Shown piece after piece: positions 42,579-52,376 of a stretch of DNA of 64,000 nucleotides. The DNA is taken from assembly GCA_030765455.1 (NCBI GenBank), contig JAVCCM010000103.1:1-64000 (forward strand), read 5' to 3'. The position numbers were made by a program, and so were the translations under genes. The stretch is from Candidatus Electryonea clarkiae. GTDB lineage: Bacteria > Electryoneota > Electryoneia > Electryoneales > Electryoneaceae. A model generated the notes under the pieces. The model saw only the letters and a program-made list of their open reading frames with translations, made no database searches and had not been told where the DNA came from. Numbering within the stretch: the stretch's first letter is position 1; every line of letters begins with the position of its first letter.

Positions 42579-43457
42579 ATGTTATCGAAACGAGTTCGAT
42601 TAGGGCTCTCCATGCTGAATAGCATGAGGAGGGGGATCATACCCCTGATTTCAAAACCAGATCTCTTCAATCATGATCTCATTGTACATTTCACATATCA
42701 TAAATGTTTGACACTGTATTTCGCTCAAATCATGAAATCGCTTACCTATGAATTTCATTTTAAATACTTTGAAATCAATACGGATATAGATTATTTCCGT
42801 CATGCTTCTCGGCAAGAGCCAGGCAAACGTGTGATCCAGGTAGCAAATATTAATGATATTGACCTGACAAAACTTCCGGATTATCGAGGTAGTCATGTTG
42901 TACGTGACCCTCGTGACCTGGTAGTTTCTGGATATTATTACCACAAACGTACAATTGAGAAATGGTGCCATAATCCTGATTTTGACTGGTCTTATATCGT
43001 GGAAAATCCAATATTCCAAGGTCATGTTGAGTCTGACCCGAAAAAATATCCAGCTAATATTTCTTACCAGGACTATCTGAATACCCTTGATAAAGAACGC
43101 GGACTGATATTGGAAATACTCTGGAGAAAGAACCATTTTCAGCACATGAGAACATGGGATTACAGTAATCCGAAAATGATCGAGGTTAAATATGAAGCGA
43201 TCATTGGTGCCGAAACGGATACCTTTGCGAAAATTTTCGAGCATTATAAAATGCATCCGAAAATGATCGAACGTGGATTGAATATTGTAGATCGATTCAG
43301 CTTGAAAAATAAAGCAATCAGAAAAAAAGGACACATTCGCAGTGGAAAGAAACAACAATGGGCTGATGAATTTTCCGATGATGTCAAGAAAGTATTTGAA
43401 GACTTACATGGCGACCTCTTGTTGATCCTTGGATATGAAAAAGAGCAGACCCGGTAG
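42579..43457 (+). CDS. Sulfotransferase domain protein
   Basis: The 292-residue protein has the PAPS-binding features of cytosolic/Golgi-type sulfotransferases. The 5'-phosphosulfate loop is in the unusual form FTYHKCLTLYF, and the 3'-phosphate motif reads VVRDPRDLVVSGYYYH (about residues 105-120). Such enzymes in bacteria decorate exported polysaccharides or lipids. I start it at ATG 42579, which has a TTGGAG site 8 bases upstream; an earlier ATG at 42537 adds 14 residues without a ribosome site. It precedes a MurJ-like flippase gene by 84 bases, which fits envelope glycan export. Confidence 0.85.
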   Translation: MLSKRVRLGLSMLNSMRRGIIPLISKPDLFNHDLIVHFTYHKCLTLYFAQIMKSLTYEFHFKYFEINTDIDYFRHASRQEPGKRVIQVANINDIDLTKLPDYRGSHVVRDPRDLVVSGYYYHKRTIEKWCHNPDFDWSYIVENPIFQGHVESDPKKYPANISYQDYLNTLDKERGLILEILWRKNHFQHMRTWDYSNPKMIEVKYEAIIGAETDTFAKIFEHYKMHPKMIERGLNIVDRFSLKNKAIRKKGHIRSGKKQQWADEFSDDVKKVFEDLHGDLLLILGYEKEQTR

Positions 43458-43541
43458 CCGGATGTTAAATAATGATGGAAAAATATATCGTTGTGAGCTG
43501 AAGACTGGAACGAGGAAACCTTTCCTGAAAATGGAGTCCGA

Positions 43542-45152
43542 ATGACAGACCGAAACGGTCAACCAGAAAAATTACCGCGAATGAGAGTGTCCAGGGATAA
43601 TAGTAAAGCTCCGGATATCGTGCGCGAGGGCGCTCTTATTTACGTATTAGCTGGTCTCGGTAAAGTTTCGGGTTTTGTCCGTGAATGGGTTCTTGCATAT
43701 TTTTTTGGCGCATCAATTATTGTTGATGCTTTCAGGATTACATTTGATCTTAGCAACACTATCTCCGGTCTTCTTTCTGCCGCTCAAGTCGAGTATTCTC
43801 TTGTTCCACTCCTTTCAAAATGGCGAACACTGAATATTGTTCATGCGAGGAATTTGTTATTCAGGTATCTCGCAGTAATTAATGTTGTACTCGCCATATT
43901 ATCAGCTATTGCGCTTGGATTCTTAGCACCTTGGGCTACTGATCTGATCGCACCGGGATATAATGCAGAACAGCGCGATATTGTAATACTCCTGATTCGA
44001 TGGGTTACTCCATCAATTCCAATATTTGTGGCTGTAAATCTTCTCGGTTACCTGCTTGTCAGTTCATACAAGTTTCGAGTATTCACTTTATTACCAATGT
44101 TCATCAATCCTGTGATGATTCTATCCGTGCTGTTGGTGGCAATATTTGACGCCCCAATCCAACTGCTTTCTCTGGGCTTCTCGGTTGGATTGATTGCCGC
44201 ACTTCTGAGTCTTGCTTTCATTGCCAGGGACTCTCTCAGGGAAAAATACAGATCAACACGTAAACGGTTTATAACCATTATAATGCCATTCGTTCGCAAC
44301 TGGTGGCCCTTGATGCTGCTCGGTCTCATGTTCCAGCTAAGGTTGTTAATTGATAAGCGCATCATTTCAGATTTGGGTGTGGGGGCAATAGCTGCATTAG
44401 GTTATGCTCGATTTCTTGTGATTTCCCCTCTGTCCATGGTCGGTACGTCAATGATTCGGATGATTTTGCCTCGATTCAGTGATCTGGCTGCCCTGGGGCG
44501 GGAAAAAGAGATGCTGAAGCAACTTACCACTTTGATTGAAGTGAGCCTGTTTGTCCTGCTCCCAATCATTATTGTAATCGTGACTTCAGCAAGTTCTATC
44601 ATCCAGTTGATATACGGATATGGTGCATTCGATGCAGATGCAGCCAAGATTACTTCAGCGATTATTATTGGGTTTGCCCCCCTGATATGGATAATGCTGA
44701 TCCGTTCACTGATCAACCGGGTATTTAATGCTCAAGGCAGGAATGTAGCATTGATCCCGATACATGGGCTCGGAGCTATAGTTATTGTCATCATGGCAAT
44801 CCTGTTCACACGGTGGTATGGTGCCATTGGAGTTGCGGCGGCTGCATCGATAGGTGAATTCCTGAACATTATTGTGCTGCTGTTTGTCCTTGAGCGTAAA
44901 ATTGCCTTTCGCTCTACGTGGATAATATTGCAATGGTGGTTACTGACCGCCGGTATCACGTTAGCGATTATTTTACTGCCGCATCCAGATAATTACCTAT
45001 TACATATTGGCACTTCAGTGGGTTATACATTGATCGGGTGGAGTATCATCGGATTACAATTCCCTTCAGGGCGACGAAGTTATAGTATGTTGAAAAATGC
45101 CGTATCTCGATTGATTAAAAAAGATAATGAAGCAGATCACACAGCCTCATAA
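43542..45152 (+). CDS. MurJ/MviN-like lipid-linked glycan flippase
   Basis: The 536-residue protein has about 14 membrane segments. The family start GLGKVSGFVREWVLAYFFGAS lies at about residues 37-57, followed by DAFRITFDLSNTISGLLSA and later GYARFLVISPLSMVGTS. These match MurJ/MviN and the broader MOP flippases. MurJ flips lipid II; given the adjoining sulfotransferase, a role in another lipid-linked glycan is equally likely, and a second MurJ may exist elsewhere. A GGAG ribosome site precedes the ATG. The cytoplasmic tail is basic, then acidic. Confidence 0.88.
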   Translation: MTDRNGQPEKLPRMRVSRDNSKAPDIVREGALIYVLAGLGKVSGFVREWVLAYFFGASIIVDAFRITFDLSNTISGLLSAAQVEYSLVPLLSKWRTLNIVHARNLLFRYLAVINVVLAILSAIALGFLAPWATDLIAPGYNAEQRDIVILLIRWVTPSIPIFVAVNLLGYLLVSSYKFRVFTLLPMFINPVMILSVLLVAIFDAPIQLLSLGFSVGLIAALLSLAFIARDSLREKYRSTRKRFITIIMPFVRNWWPLMLLGLMFQLRLLIDKRIISDLGVGAIAALGYARFLVISPLSMVGTSMIRMILPRFSDLAALGREKEMLKQLTTLIEVSLFVLLPIIIVIVTSASSIIQLIYGYGAFDADAAKITSAIIIGFAPLIWIMLIRSLINRVFNAQGRNVALIPIHGLGAIVIVIMAILFTRWYGAIGVAAAASIGEFLNIIVLLFVLERKIAFRSTWIILQWWLLTAGITLAIILLPHPDNYLLHIGTSVGYTLIGWSIIGLQFPSGRRSYSMLKNAVSRLIKKDNEADHTAS

Positions 45153-45371
45153 TTTGAAAATTTGACCTGGTATCGGACATTTCTACAAAAACCATCAATA
45201 TTAATTTCATTAATACATAATTATTATTCCATTTCCCGATCTCAATAAGGCTCTTGATTGTCTATTGTATTCAGCATATAGATCCTGTACATTTGTTCAG
45301 TTGATTATTTATTGACCTGTGTTCCAGGTCAGAGATAGAGTTCCAAAAATACACTGAGAAGGAGATTTAAG

Positions 45372-45845
45372 ATGGGAAAGAATCCATATGTTGATTCATT
45401 AAGGTCGATGCAGAAGTTTTTTAACAAGACAATTGAAGTCCTCGATGAGAATGATTCTTCATTTCGCGCGACGGATGATACAAGAACAGTAGCCGAGCAG
45501 ATAGCTCATACAGCCCAGACTATTGACTGGTTTTTCGAGTTCGGCTTTTTGAACAAGGGATTAGAAACAGATTTTGAAAAAATGGAAAAAGCAGTTCAGG
45601 ATATAAAATCCTTTGTAAAGGCAAAAGAATGGTTCGACCGGTCGGTTGACAGCTTCTGCAAACATCTTGAGACGCTTAGTGAGGAAGATGTGATGGAATT
45701 GCTGCCTGATAATGATTTCTTTGGCAGGGTTCCTAAAATCCTGATGCTACATTCTGCGGTTGAGCACACAGCTCATCATCGTGGTTCCCTGGCAGTGTAC
45801 GTACGTCTGATCGGGAAAACTCCACTGATGCCTTATATGGAATAG
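45372..45845 (+). CDS. DinB family protein
   Basis: The 157-residue protein is a four-helix DinB/YfiT-like bundle. Candidate metal ligands are His in EQIAHTAQT (about residue 42) and the pair in VEHTAHHRGSL (about 134-139). DinB proteins include thiol-dependent transferases using bacillithiol or mycothiol, and many of unknown function. It has a strong site (GAAGGAGATTT) before the ATG and 219 bases from the previous gene, so it is an independent unit. Confidence 0.9.
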   Translation: MGKNPYVDSLRSMQKFFNKTIEVLDENDSSFRATDDTRTVAEQIAHTAQTIDWFFEFGFLNKGLETDFEKMEKAVQDIKSFVKAKEWFDRSVDSFCKHLETLSEEDVMELLPDNDFFGRVPKILMLHSAVEHTAHHRGSLAVYVRLIGKTPLMPYME

Positions 45846-45875
45846 AGAATCTTTGTTCCAAATTTTAACAGTCAT

Positions 45876-45901
45876 AACCCGAGACAATTGGATCTCGGGT
45901 T
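45876..45901. terminator. Hairpin after dinB, possible terminator
   Basis: A perfect 9-bp stem, AACCCGAGA with TCTCGGGTT, closes an 8-base loop 31 bases past the dinB stop. There is no T run, so rho-independent termination is weakly supported. Confidence 0.35.
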
Positions 45902-46002
45902 AATGGCTTATATTAGAATAAGTGAACTACTCGCCAACCCATGTGATTTGATCCAATAGAAAAAAAACAAGGTTAGTGAATAGACCCAAAGGGTCGAAAG
46001 CA

Positions 46003-46226
46003 TGTAGCCCTCGGCGTAAGCCGGGGGAGTAGGTCGATCAAACATATCCCAAGCCCCGCAGGGGCGAAAGCAATTTATAATGCTGGATTTTTATATACAA
46101 AAGCAAATTCATGAATTATTACATTCGAACAATATTATTTTCTTGATTTGATATAATTTCTTCCGCCCCTGCAGGGCTGATTAGGTGCCGACTTCTCCTC
46201 CCGGCGCTTACGCACCGTGCTACACG
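46003..46226. repeat. REP-like composite inverted repeat in the gap 45846-46659
   Basis: This 814-base gap has no gene. It holds GTAGCCCTCGGCGTAAGCCG (from 46003) and AGCCCCGCAGGGGCGAAAG (46052-46070). Approximate complements occur at 46161-46180 (TTCCGCCCCTGCAGGGCTGA) and 46191-46226 (CTCCTCCCGGCGCTTACGCA and on). The two pairs nest into one imperfect inverted repeat of about 220 bases. Such GC-rich elements are typical of REP-type sequences in FCB genomes. The stretch 46360-46450 is also GC-rich with repeated GTGCCC-like words. The remainder is AT-rich. Confidence 0.7.
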
Positions 46227-46659
46227 ATTTCGCTCCGCTGGAGCTTTTTCATTTCACTCAGGTATTACATTAGATTGTATTAAACGAGTTCTATTTGGTG
46301 TATTGAAGCCATACGCATATGTATTTTTCTACATACCCCGTTCAACTTCCAATAGCGCCTGGGTGGGCTTGGTGCCCGACTTCTTACAGTCGTCGCTGGG
46401 TGGCTAGGTGCCCCGACTGGCCTAGTGCGACCTCTGACGTATAGCTGTCGGGTTTCACTCGATTCAAATTCAGTAGAGCGACATTCCGAGCTTTCTCCTT
46501 TATTCTATTATATTATCAAATACACTTCATTATATTTGTCGGGCGTGAAGTACGAATAGTTAGACTATAGTGTCTATCTATTGAAACTTTCTTCTTATAC
46601 CGCTTTGTTATTCTGTTTTACAGATATCAAAAACTGTTTTAGAATTCAGGAAATTATAG

Positions 46660-48093
46660 TTGCTTTTTAATTCAATTCCATTCGCGATTTTTCTGCCGAT
46701 AGTCTATTTGATTTACTGGTCTATAGGTGCGCGCCGGTTCAAGATTCAGAATTTCATGCTGATCCTTGCCAGCTATGTTTTTTATGGTTGGTGGGACTGG
46801 CGGTTTCTGAGCTTGATTTTCATCAGCTCACTGGTGGATTATGTAGTCGGCGGGAGGATGGATCGAAGTACTAATCAGAGCACACGGAAAATACTACTGT
46901 TAATCAGTATTTTTGTCAATCTCGGGATACTTGGATTTTTCAAATATTTCAACTTCTTTATAGATTCATTTGCATGTTTGCTGGGGACGTTCGGTTTGCA
47001 GGCTAACATGCCGACTTTACGTATTATCCTCCCGGTGGGAATAAGTTTTTACACCTTTCAGACCCTCAGCTATACCATTGATATTTACCGCGAGAAGATA
47101 AAGAGTACCGGCGATCCAATCGCGTTTTTCGCTTTTGTAAGTTTTTTCCCACAACTTGTAGCGGGACCGATTGAACGAGCCAAATCATTGCTTCCTCAGT
47201 TTACACAGGTGCGCCAATTTGACGATTCGAACGCACGTGACGGCGTCCGTCAAATGTTATGGGGTTTCTTCAAAAAAATGGTGGTTGCAGACAACCTTGC
47301 CCCCCATGTGGAATTCATATTTGAGAACTATGCTACTCTGGATAGTATAACACTGTTCCTTGGTGTCTTTTTCTTCGCACTCCAGATATATTGTGACTTT
47401 TCAGGATATTCTGACATAGCTATCGGGATTGCACGCCTCTTCGGTTTTTCACTGATGAGGAATTTTGCATTTCCATATTTCTCAAGGGATATTGCTGAAT
47501 TCTGGCGTCGCTGGCATATCTCTTTATCATCATGGTTCAGGGATTATGTTTATATCCCGCTGGGGGGAAGTTATGTGGGGAAATGGCAAAGAATCCGCAA
47601 TATTATTATTACTTTTACTGTCAGCGGATTCTGGCATGGTGCAAACTGGACATTTGTCATCTGGGGGCTGTTGAACGGTTTGTACTATATCCCGATCATG
47701 CTAAAGGAAAAGCAGAAGAGATATACTGATACAATAGCGCCGGGCAGGTTGTTTCCGGGAATACGTGAAGCAGGTGCGATTTTGCTGACCTTTCTGCTTG
47801 CATTACTTGCATGGGTTTTCTTCAGGGCGGATTCACTCAGTCACGCTTTCGGATACCTGGGACAGTTTTTCCGTATGCCTTTTACAGGTTCCGGGTACAG
47901 CGATTATCTGCGTCCTCTTTGTCTTGCTATTATTCCACTGGTTATTGAGTGGCTTCAACGCGATAAACAGCATGGTCTGGAGATCAGCCTGCTGCCTCTC
48001 GTTGTACGCTGGATGATTTATGCTATTGTCTGTTTTGGTATTCTCCTGTTCGGAAGTTTTGGGTTTCAGCAATTTATTTATTTCCAATTTTAG
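46660..48093 (+). CDS. MBOAT family O-acyltransferase (AlgI-like)
   Basis: The 477-residue membrane protein has about ten to twelve segments and the AlgI/DltB-type order: VYLIYWSIGARRFKIQNFML, then FFKYFNFF, LPVGISFYTFQTLSYTIDIY, FFPQLVAGPIERA and the active-site His326 in SGFWHGANWTF. It moves acyl groups, usually acetyl, across the inner membrane onto exported polysaccharides. The start is TTG at 46660 with AGGAA about 10 bases upstream. The next gene, 8 bases on, encodes an AlgX/AlgJ-like SGNH protein. Together they form a polysaccharide O-acetylation pair. Confidence 0.95.
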   Translation: MLFNSIPFAIFLPIVYLIYWSIGARRFKIQNFMLILASYVFYGWWDWRFLSLIFISSLVDYVVGGRMDRSTNQSTRKILLLISIFVNLGILGFFKYFNFFIDSFACLLGTFGLQANMPTLRIILPVGISFYTFQTLSYTIDIYREKIKSTGDPIAFFAFVSFFPQLVAGPIERAKSLLPQFTQVRQFDDSNARDGVRQMLWGFFKKMVVADNLAPHVEFIFENYATLDSITLFLGVFFFALQIYCDFSGYSDIAIGIARLFGFSLMRNFAFPYFSRDIAEFWRRWHISLSSWFRDYVYIPLGGSYVGKWQRIRNIIITFTVSGFWHGANWTFVIWGLLNGLYYIPIMLKEKQKRYTDTIAPGRLFPGIREAGAILLTFLLALLAWVFFRADSLSHAFGYLGQFFRMPFTGSGYSDYLRPLCLAIIPLVIEWLQRDKQHGLEISLLPLVVRWMIYAIVCFGILLFGSFGFQQFIYFQF

Positions 48094-48101
48094 GCTTTGT
48101 T

Positions 48102-49160
48102 ATGTTTCGTTTTTTTGTAAGAGCCATTGTTTTCATTATTTTACTCGTGGTCGCTTCGGAGATAGCACTCCGAACGGTTGTCCATGCCTCTCTGGCACCC
48201 TACGCGAAACAAGATAATGAATTCAACATTATGCATTATGATACCTCAAAGACACGAACAGGAATATTTTCAGTGGGAAGACTGGCACAGGAACAGGGAC
48301 ATTGGCGTGTCAATAATTACGGCTGGAACAGTATTTTTGACTATGTATCTGCAGAAAAACGTGATAAACCACTAATAGCAGTTATTGGTGATTCATACAC
48401 GAACGCTCTGCTTTGTGATACAGACCAGCGTATTGACTGGGCGTTGAAGGAACAGGTTGGAAACAAGTATGATGTTTATAGTTTTGGTTACGGTGGGATA
48501 TTCCTGGCAGGTACTATAGATGTGGCACCGTACGTTGAAAAATATTTCGATCCCGATGTTGTTGTATTTCTCATCACCAAGAACACTGTCAAGAACAGTT
48601 TGAAACGGTATGACAGCAGTCCACTCCATAAACAGCTAAGGCATACCGGAGAAGGAATCGAAGAAGTGCCTCCCGGTAAATATCGTGCTGTCCCTTATCG
48701 CAGGCTAGCAAGGAAAAGCGCACTGGTGCGTTATATAATGTTGAACACATATATCTTTCAGGATCCACTGGATGAGGATAACAGCACTGATTCAATTGAT
48801 CAGAATGAGGAAAAGATAATACAGGACGCAGCGGATTATATCGTTACTGAGTTGAATGACAAGCTGCCGGGCAAGGAGTTGGTATTTCTCGTAGATATGG
48901 ATCGTGTAGCGTTATATGATGATGAAAACACACGTCCGGAACACCTGAAAACCAGTCTTCGTCTTGAAAAAGCATGTCAACCCTTCGAGAATTGCCATGT
49001 CCTCGACCTGACCGATCCGTTTTATCAGTATTACCATGAAACCAGCAAAAAATTGAATTTCAAAAACGACACCCATTGGAATCCCACAGCGTACAGAATT
49101 GCGGCGGAGACAATCTATAGTTTCCTTAATGACAGGCTATTAACTACTTCACAAGAGTAA
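48102..49160 (+). CDS. SGNH/AlgX-like O-acetyltransferase
   Basis: The 352-residue protein has one N-terminal membrane segment (about 5-25) and a periplasmic SGNH domain. The catalytic Ser98 lies in IAVIGDSYTNALL, and Asp323 and His325 in KNDTHWNPTAY form the DxxH-like end seen in AlgJ/AlgX/PatB proteins. It takes the acetyl group supplied by the MBOAT partner and adds it to a polysaccharide; the target polymer is unknown. Its last 17 bases overlap the convergent M1 peptidase gene, so no separate terminator can lie between them. Confidence 0.9.
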   Translation: MFRFFVRAIVFIILLVVASEIALRTVVHASLAPYAKQDNEFNIMHYDTSKTRTGIFSVGRLAQEQGHWRVNNYGWNSIFDYVSAEKRDKPLIAVIGDSYTNALLCDTDQRIDWALKEQVGNKYDVYSFGYGGIFLAGTIDVAPYVEKYFDPDVVVFLITKNTVKNSLKRYDSSPLHKQLRHTGEGIEEVPPGKYRAVPYRRLARKSALVRYIMLNTYIFQDPLDEDNSTDSIDQNEEKIIQDAADYIVTELNDKLPGKELVFLVDMDRVALYDDENTRPEHLKTSLRLEKACQPFENCHVLDLTDPFYQYYHETSKKLNFKNDTHWNPTAYRIAAETIYSFLNDRLLTTSQE

Positions 49161-52083
49161 CCTTCTTCGTTGTTATTTTCGATCCCATGTTTGATCTGAT
49201 CAGGTAGATTCCTGATGCTGAGTTTGATGCGTTCCAGATGAAACGTACTTGACCGGGAGAAACCGGCTGGTCGGTTAGTGTTGTCACATGTTTGCCGAGA
49301 ATATTGAATATGTCAAGACGTAGATTACTGGCTTCGGGTAGTGTAACAGTGATATTCAAATCGGGATTGAACGGGTTTGGATATGCGTCAATGCTGAATA
49401 TTTTTGGTAACTCAGTAACGGATTCATCTGATACTGAAGTAAGATCTCTGAACAGGATATACTCGGCTGTTCTTTCTATCAGTTCTTCACGGCTCATGGT
49501 AGCTGGAGGTCCGCTGTACAGCTCAGAAAGCGAAAATCCAAAAGCTGCAATCCGCCAGCCGTAATCGAGCCGGGCGGCGACTCCTTCATTACCTTGAGTT
49601 AGAAAAACCGCCGGATTTCCACAACAAGCCGAACAGAGTGTTACACCCTGTTGACCTGTCGCAACAACGTTTCTTCCGTCAGCTATCGGATCATCCTCGA
49701 TCCCTATAAAAGCACGGTCATTGATCGGCGCTGTCCATTCGCCAGGTACAGCCTGTCCCCAGGAAGGATTAGCATCACTCCATATCTGGTCCAGGTATTG
49801 ACCGCTTATTACTCCGTTCCCGTCAAAACTGAACCAATCAAGCAGGACGTCATCGTCACCGCTGAATAGGTATTCCGAATTCCTGCCATCGGCTTCGATC
49901 CAAACTGCATCAGATTCATACATATTTTCAGGTAGATTATTCAGGTCTTCATTTGGAGTACCCCAAACAACATCGAGGCTTTCAAGTATTGCTCCAAGTG
50001 TATCAACAGGACCGGATACTCCATCCTGTATTAAGACTATCTCCGGACGACCGGTAGCAAGATTGAAGAAATAAGTTTCATCGAAATCCTGTGACTGAAT
50101 ATTCAATTCAAATGCTTCCCATTCTGGCGAACCGTTTCCATCACCGGTTACAGGAACTTCAATTGTGACCCGTTCTGGTTGAAGGAATTCTATAAGTGAC
50201 ATTTCATCATAATGGCGACCCCAATCAGTTGAACCATTCTCATCGGGAGTGATCTCCCAAACATAACCAGTAACAGGTAATCCATCGTTTTTGATATAAA
50301 ACTGGAGTACGGCGTTTTCGTCAGGCTGTAAGACATTATCCGGAGTATCATCTTCTTCCGCCAACCGGAACTTAACAGTCAGGTCAGGTGCGTCCAGATC
50401 ATCCCTGTGAACGAAACGAGCGGGAACATCGAGATTCGGGAATAAATCTCCTCCTTCAAATTCATAATCCCTTATTACGAAATAATCCTCCCCAGCAGGC
50501 CATTCTTCGGTGATATAAGTGTTTGCAACTCCAAACGTAACATTCATCACATCGAACAATTGTCCATGTGAAGGGCTTGATGAATTATCCATAATCTGAC
50601 GGATATGTATCTCCGGGAAATCATCTGCTCTATGTCCCACCCAATATATCAGCGGCGCTTCACCGCGCCAGACCCATTGCTCGAACCATTCATCAATATT
50701 ATTATCGCCGGTCACCTGCCTGAATTCTTCACGAAGGTCTTCACTGCACACATGACCGAATTCATTATTGTCAAGGTAATTTCCAACTGCTGTTGTAAAA
50801 TCTTCTTCGCCGTATCTCATCCTCAACTGGTGGATTGCAAGAGCGCCGCGTTGATAGGGCAGGGGAGAGGACATGGTCTCGTCATAATCATCATTCACTA
50901 ATGCCTGATTATGCCCTTGAGCTTCCCAATTAAAGTATGAATTACGGTCGGAACGTATCTCGTCCAGATAGTCACCCCAATCTCCCAGGTAGTTAGCCCA
51001 GACAGCCTCAGACCAGACCGCAAAACCCTCATTCAGCCAGAAGTGTTCCCAGTGAACCGGGGTAGTTAAATCGGCGAACCATTGATGTGCGATTTCATGA
51101 ACTACGATGGATTCATATTGACGATTCCCGGTTATCATGTTATGTCCAAGGGAAATCATTGTCTGGTGTTCCTGTCCGCCCCAACCGTTAAACACACCAC
51201 ATTCCACGATCTTCAATTCATCAAAAGGATATTCATACCCGAAAGCTTCTTCGAAGACCTCAACAGCCTGTGGTACCCGCGCAAAATCAAAGGCAGCATC
51301 GGCGGAATCAGCTCGATAGACATAAAAACGAATCGGAAAGGGCTCGGTTTGAGCTTCGATTATGGCGTAATCGGCAATTGCAAATCCCATTTCACTGGTA
51401 CAAACAGGATGATTTTCAATCCAGCGGAACCAATCGAGATCTTCCTCCTGCCAGATATTCTCAAGAGTTCCATTCGCCACGGCGGTCAATCCTTCGGGTA
51501 CACCAAGCTCCCAGGTGACATTTGCCTTGCAGTCAGGACTGTCGATCACCGGCGCCCAGGCATGAGCGCCATCGGGGAAACTGAATGTCCAGGCTCGGTC
51601 ATCGGTCATCCAAAGTCCCATGCCTCCGAAAGGACCGTTAACCGTACCTTCTTCACCACTGTATTCAATTCGTATTGTCAACTCTTCCCAGAAATCGAAA
51701 GGAATTTCAATTGAAAGAAGATCGTTCTCATGGTCAAACTCAAACTCTTCTCCTTCGCTTGAACGTATCTCAGAAATTTCCAGGAGGTTGCTTGAAGCAT
51801 CAAATTCAATAGGATTAGGAGCGCGTTGTTCAGGATTTGATAGTTCGACTTCCGCATACCCTGAGTATGTGGAATTATCGAAATCAAAAGCCAGGTGAAA
51901 AGTATAAGCATCTACTTCAAAATTGAGATCAGCTATTGTATCAAGTTCTGAGAAAGCAGAATAATCAAAGAGATCATTGTTATCGATCATTGACATTGGG
52001 CAGGCGATGGAATTCAAAGGTGCAGAAACAAATATTAGAGATAGAGCTATTAGTATTGATACAGAGTATGAATAACGTAACAT
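49144..52083 (-). CDS. M1 family metallopeptidase with T9SS sorting domain
   Basis: The 979-residue exported aminopeptidase-like enzyme has a signal peptide (about 1-27) and an N-terminal beta domain (40-220). The catalytic domain has GGQEHQTMISLG, the M1 GxMEN-equivalent, and the zinc site HEIAHQW (329-333) with Glu352 after 18 residues in WLNEGFAVW. After about residue 490 come Ig-like and adhesion-like modules, including a CSACCG segment. The last 78 residues, from YPNPFNPDL, are a type A T9SS sorting domain. It probably digests peptides at the cell surface. It converges on the SGNH gene with a 17-base overlap. Confidence 0.95.
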   Translation of the reverse strand: MLRYSYSVSILIALSLIFVSAPLNSIACPMSMIDNNDLFDYSAFSELDTIADLNFEVDAYTFHLAFDFDNSTYSGYAEVELSNPEQRAPNPIEFDASSNLLEISEIRSSEGEEFEFDHENDLLSIEIPFDFWEELTIRIEYSGEEGTVNGPFGGMGLWMTDDRAWTFSFPDGAHAWAPVIDSPDCKANVTWELGVPEGLTAVANGTLENIWQEEDLDWFRWIENHPVCTSEMGFAIADYAIIEAQTEPFPIRFYVYRADSADAAFDFARVPQAVEVFEEAFGYEYPFDELKIVECGVFNGWGGQEHQTMISLGHNMITGNRQYESIVVHEIAHQWFADLTTPVHWEHFWLNEGFAVWSEAVWANYLGDWGDYLDEIRSDRNSYFNWEAQGHNQALVNDDYDETMSSPLPYQRGALAIHQLRMRYGEEDFTTAVGNYLDNNEFGHVCSEDLREEFRQVTGDNNIDEWFEQWVWRGEAPLIYWVGHRADDFPEIHIRQIMDNSSSPSHGQLFDVMNVTFGVANTYITEEWPAGEDYFVIRDYEFEGGDLFPNLDVPARFVHRDDLDAPDLTVKFRLAEEDDTPDNVLQPDENAVLQFYIKNDGLPVTGYVWEITPDENGSTDWGRHYDEMSLIEFLQPERVTIEVPVTGDGNGSPEWEAFELNIQSQDFDETYFFNLATGRPEIVLIQDGVSGPVDTLGAILESLDVVWGTPNEDLNNLPENMYESDAVWIEADGRNSEYLFSGDDDVLLDWFSFDGNGVISGQYLDQIWSDANPSWGQAVPGEWTAPINDRAFIGIEDDPIADGRNVVATGQQGVTLCSACCGNPAVFLTQGNEGVAARLDYGWRIAAFGFSLSELYSGPPATMSREELIERTAEYILFRDLTSVSDESVTELPKIFSIDAYPNPFNPDLNITVTLPEASNLRLDIFNILGKHVTTLTDQPVSPGQVRFIWNASNSASGIYLIRSNMGSKITTKKVTLVK

Positions 52084-52376
52084 GGTATCGATCCTTTCAA
52101 TCCGGGATTGGAGTGCCTCGCATAAAGGTTAGACGCTCCTAATAATTTAATGATATATAATATGATGTAAAAGGGGATAAAGTTCCATTGAGGAGGAATG
52201 CGGGTGATAGTGAATGGCTTCCTATGTATTTTTCTTTATTGCTCTTAATGAAAAACCGGAATAGTAGAATAATAATAGTTGAGTCGAATGAATCTTCACT
52301 GATTTTCTTGATTCCGACTCCAACGTTGTCTGTATTTTGGTTGCATTTGATATCATATTATGCTATCATAAATAAG

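Noticed and set aside
42651..43358. A 235-residue minus-strand frame opposite the sulfotransferase gene
   Set aside because: Long but featureless, and the plus strand has clear PAPS-binding motifs and a ribosome site.
48393..48795. Minus-strand frames within the SGNH gene
   Set aside because: They are shadows of a clearly coding plus-strand gene with catalytic motifs.
51082..51714. A 210-residue plus-strand frame opposite the M1 peptidase gene
   Set aside because: It overlies the HExxH region of a well-supported gene and matches nothing.
52188..52376. N-terminal extension of HicA to 147 residues
   Set aside because: The extra 63 residues are not HicA-like, and the ATG at 52377 gives a normal-length toxin.
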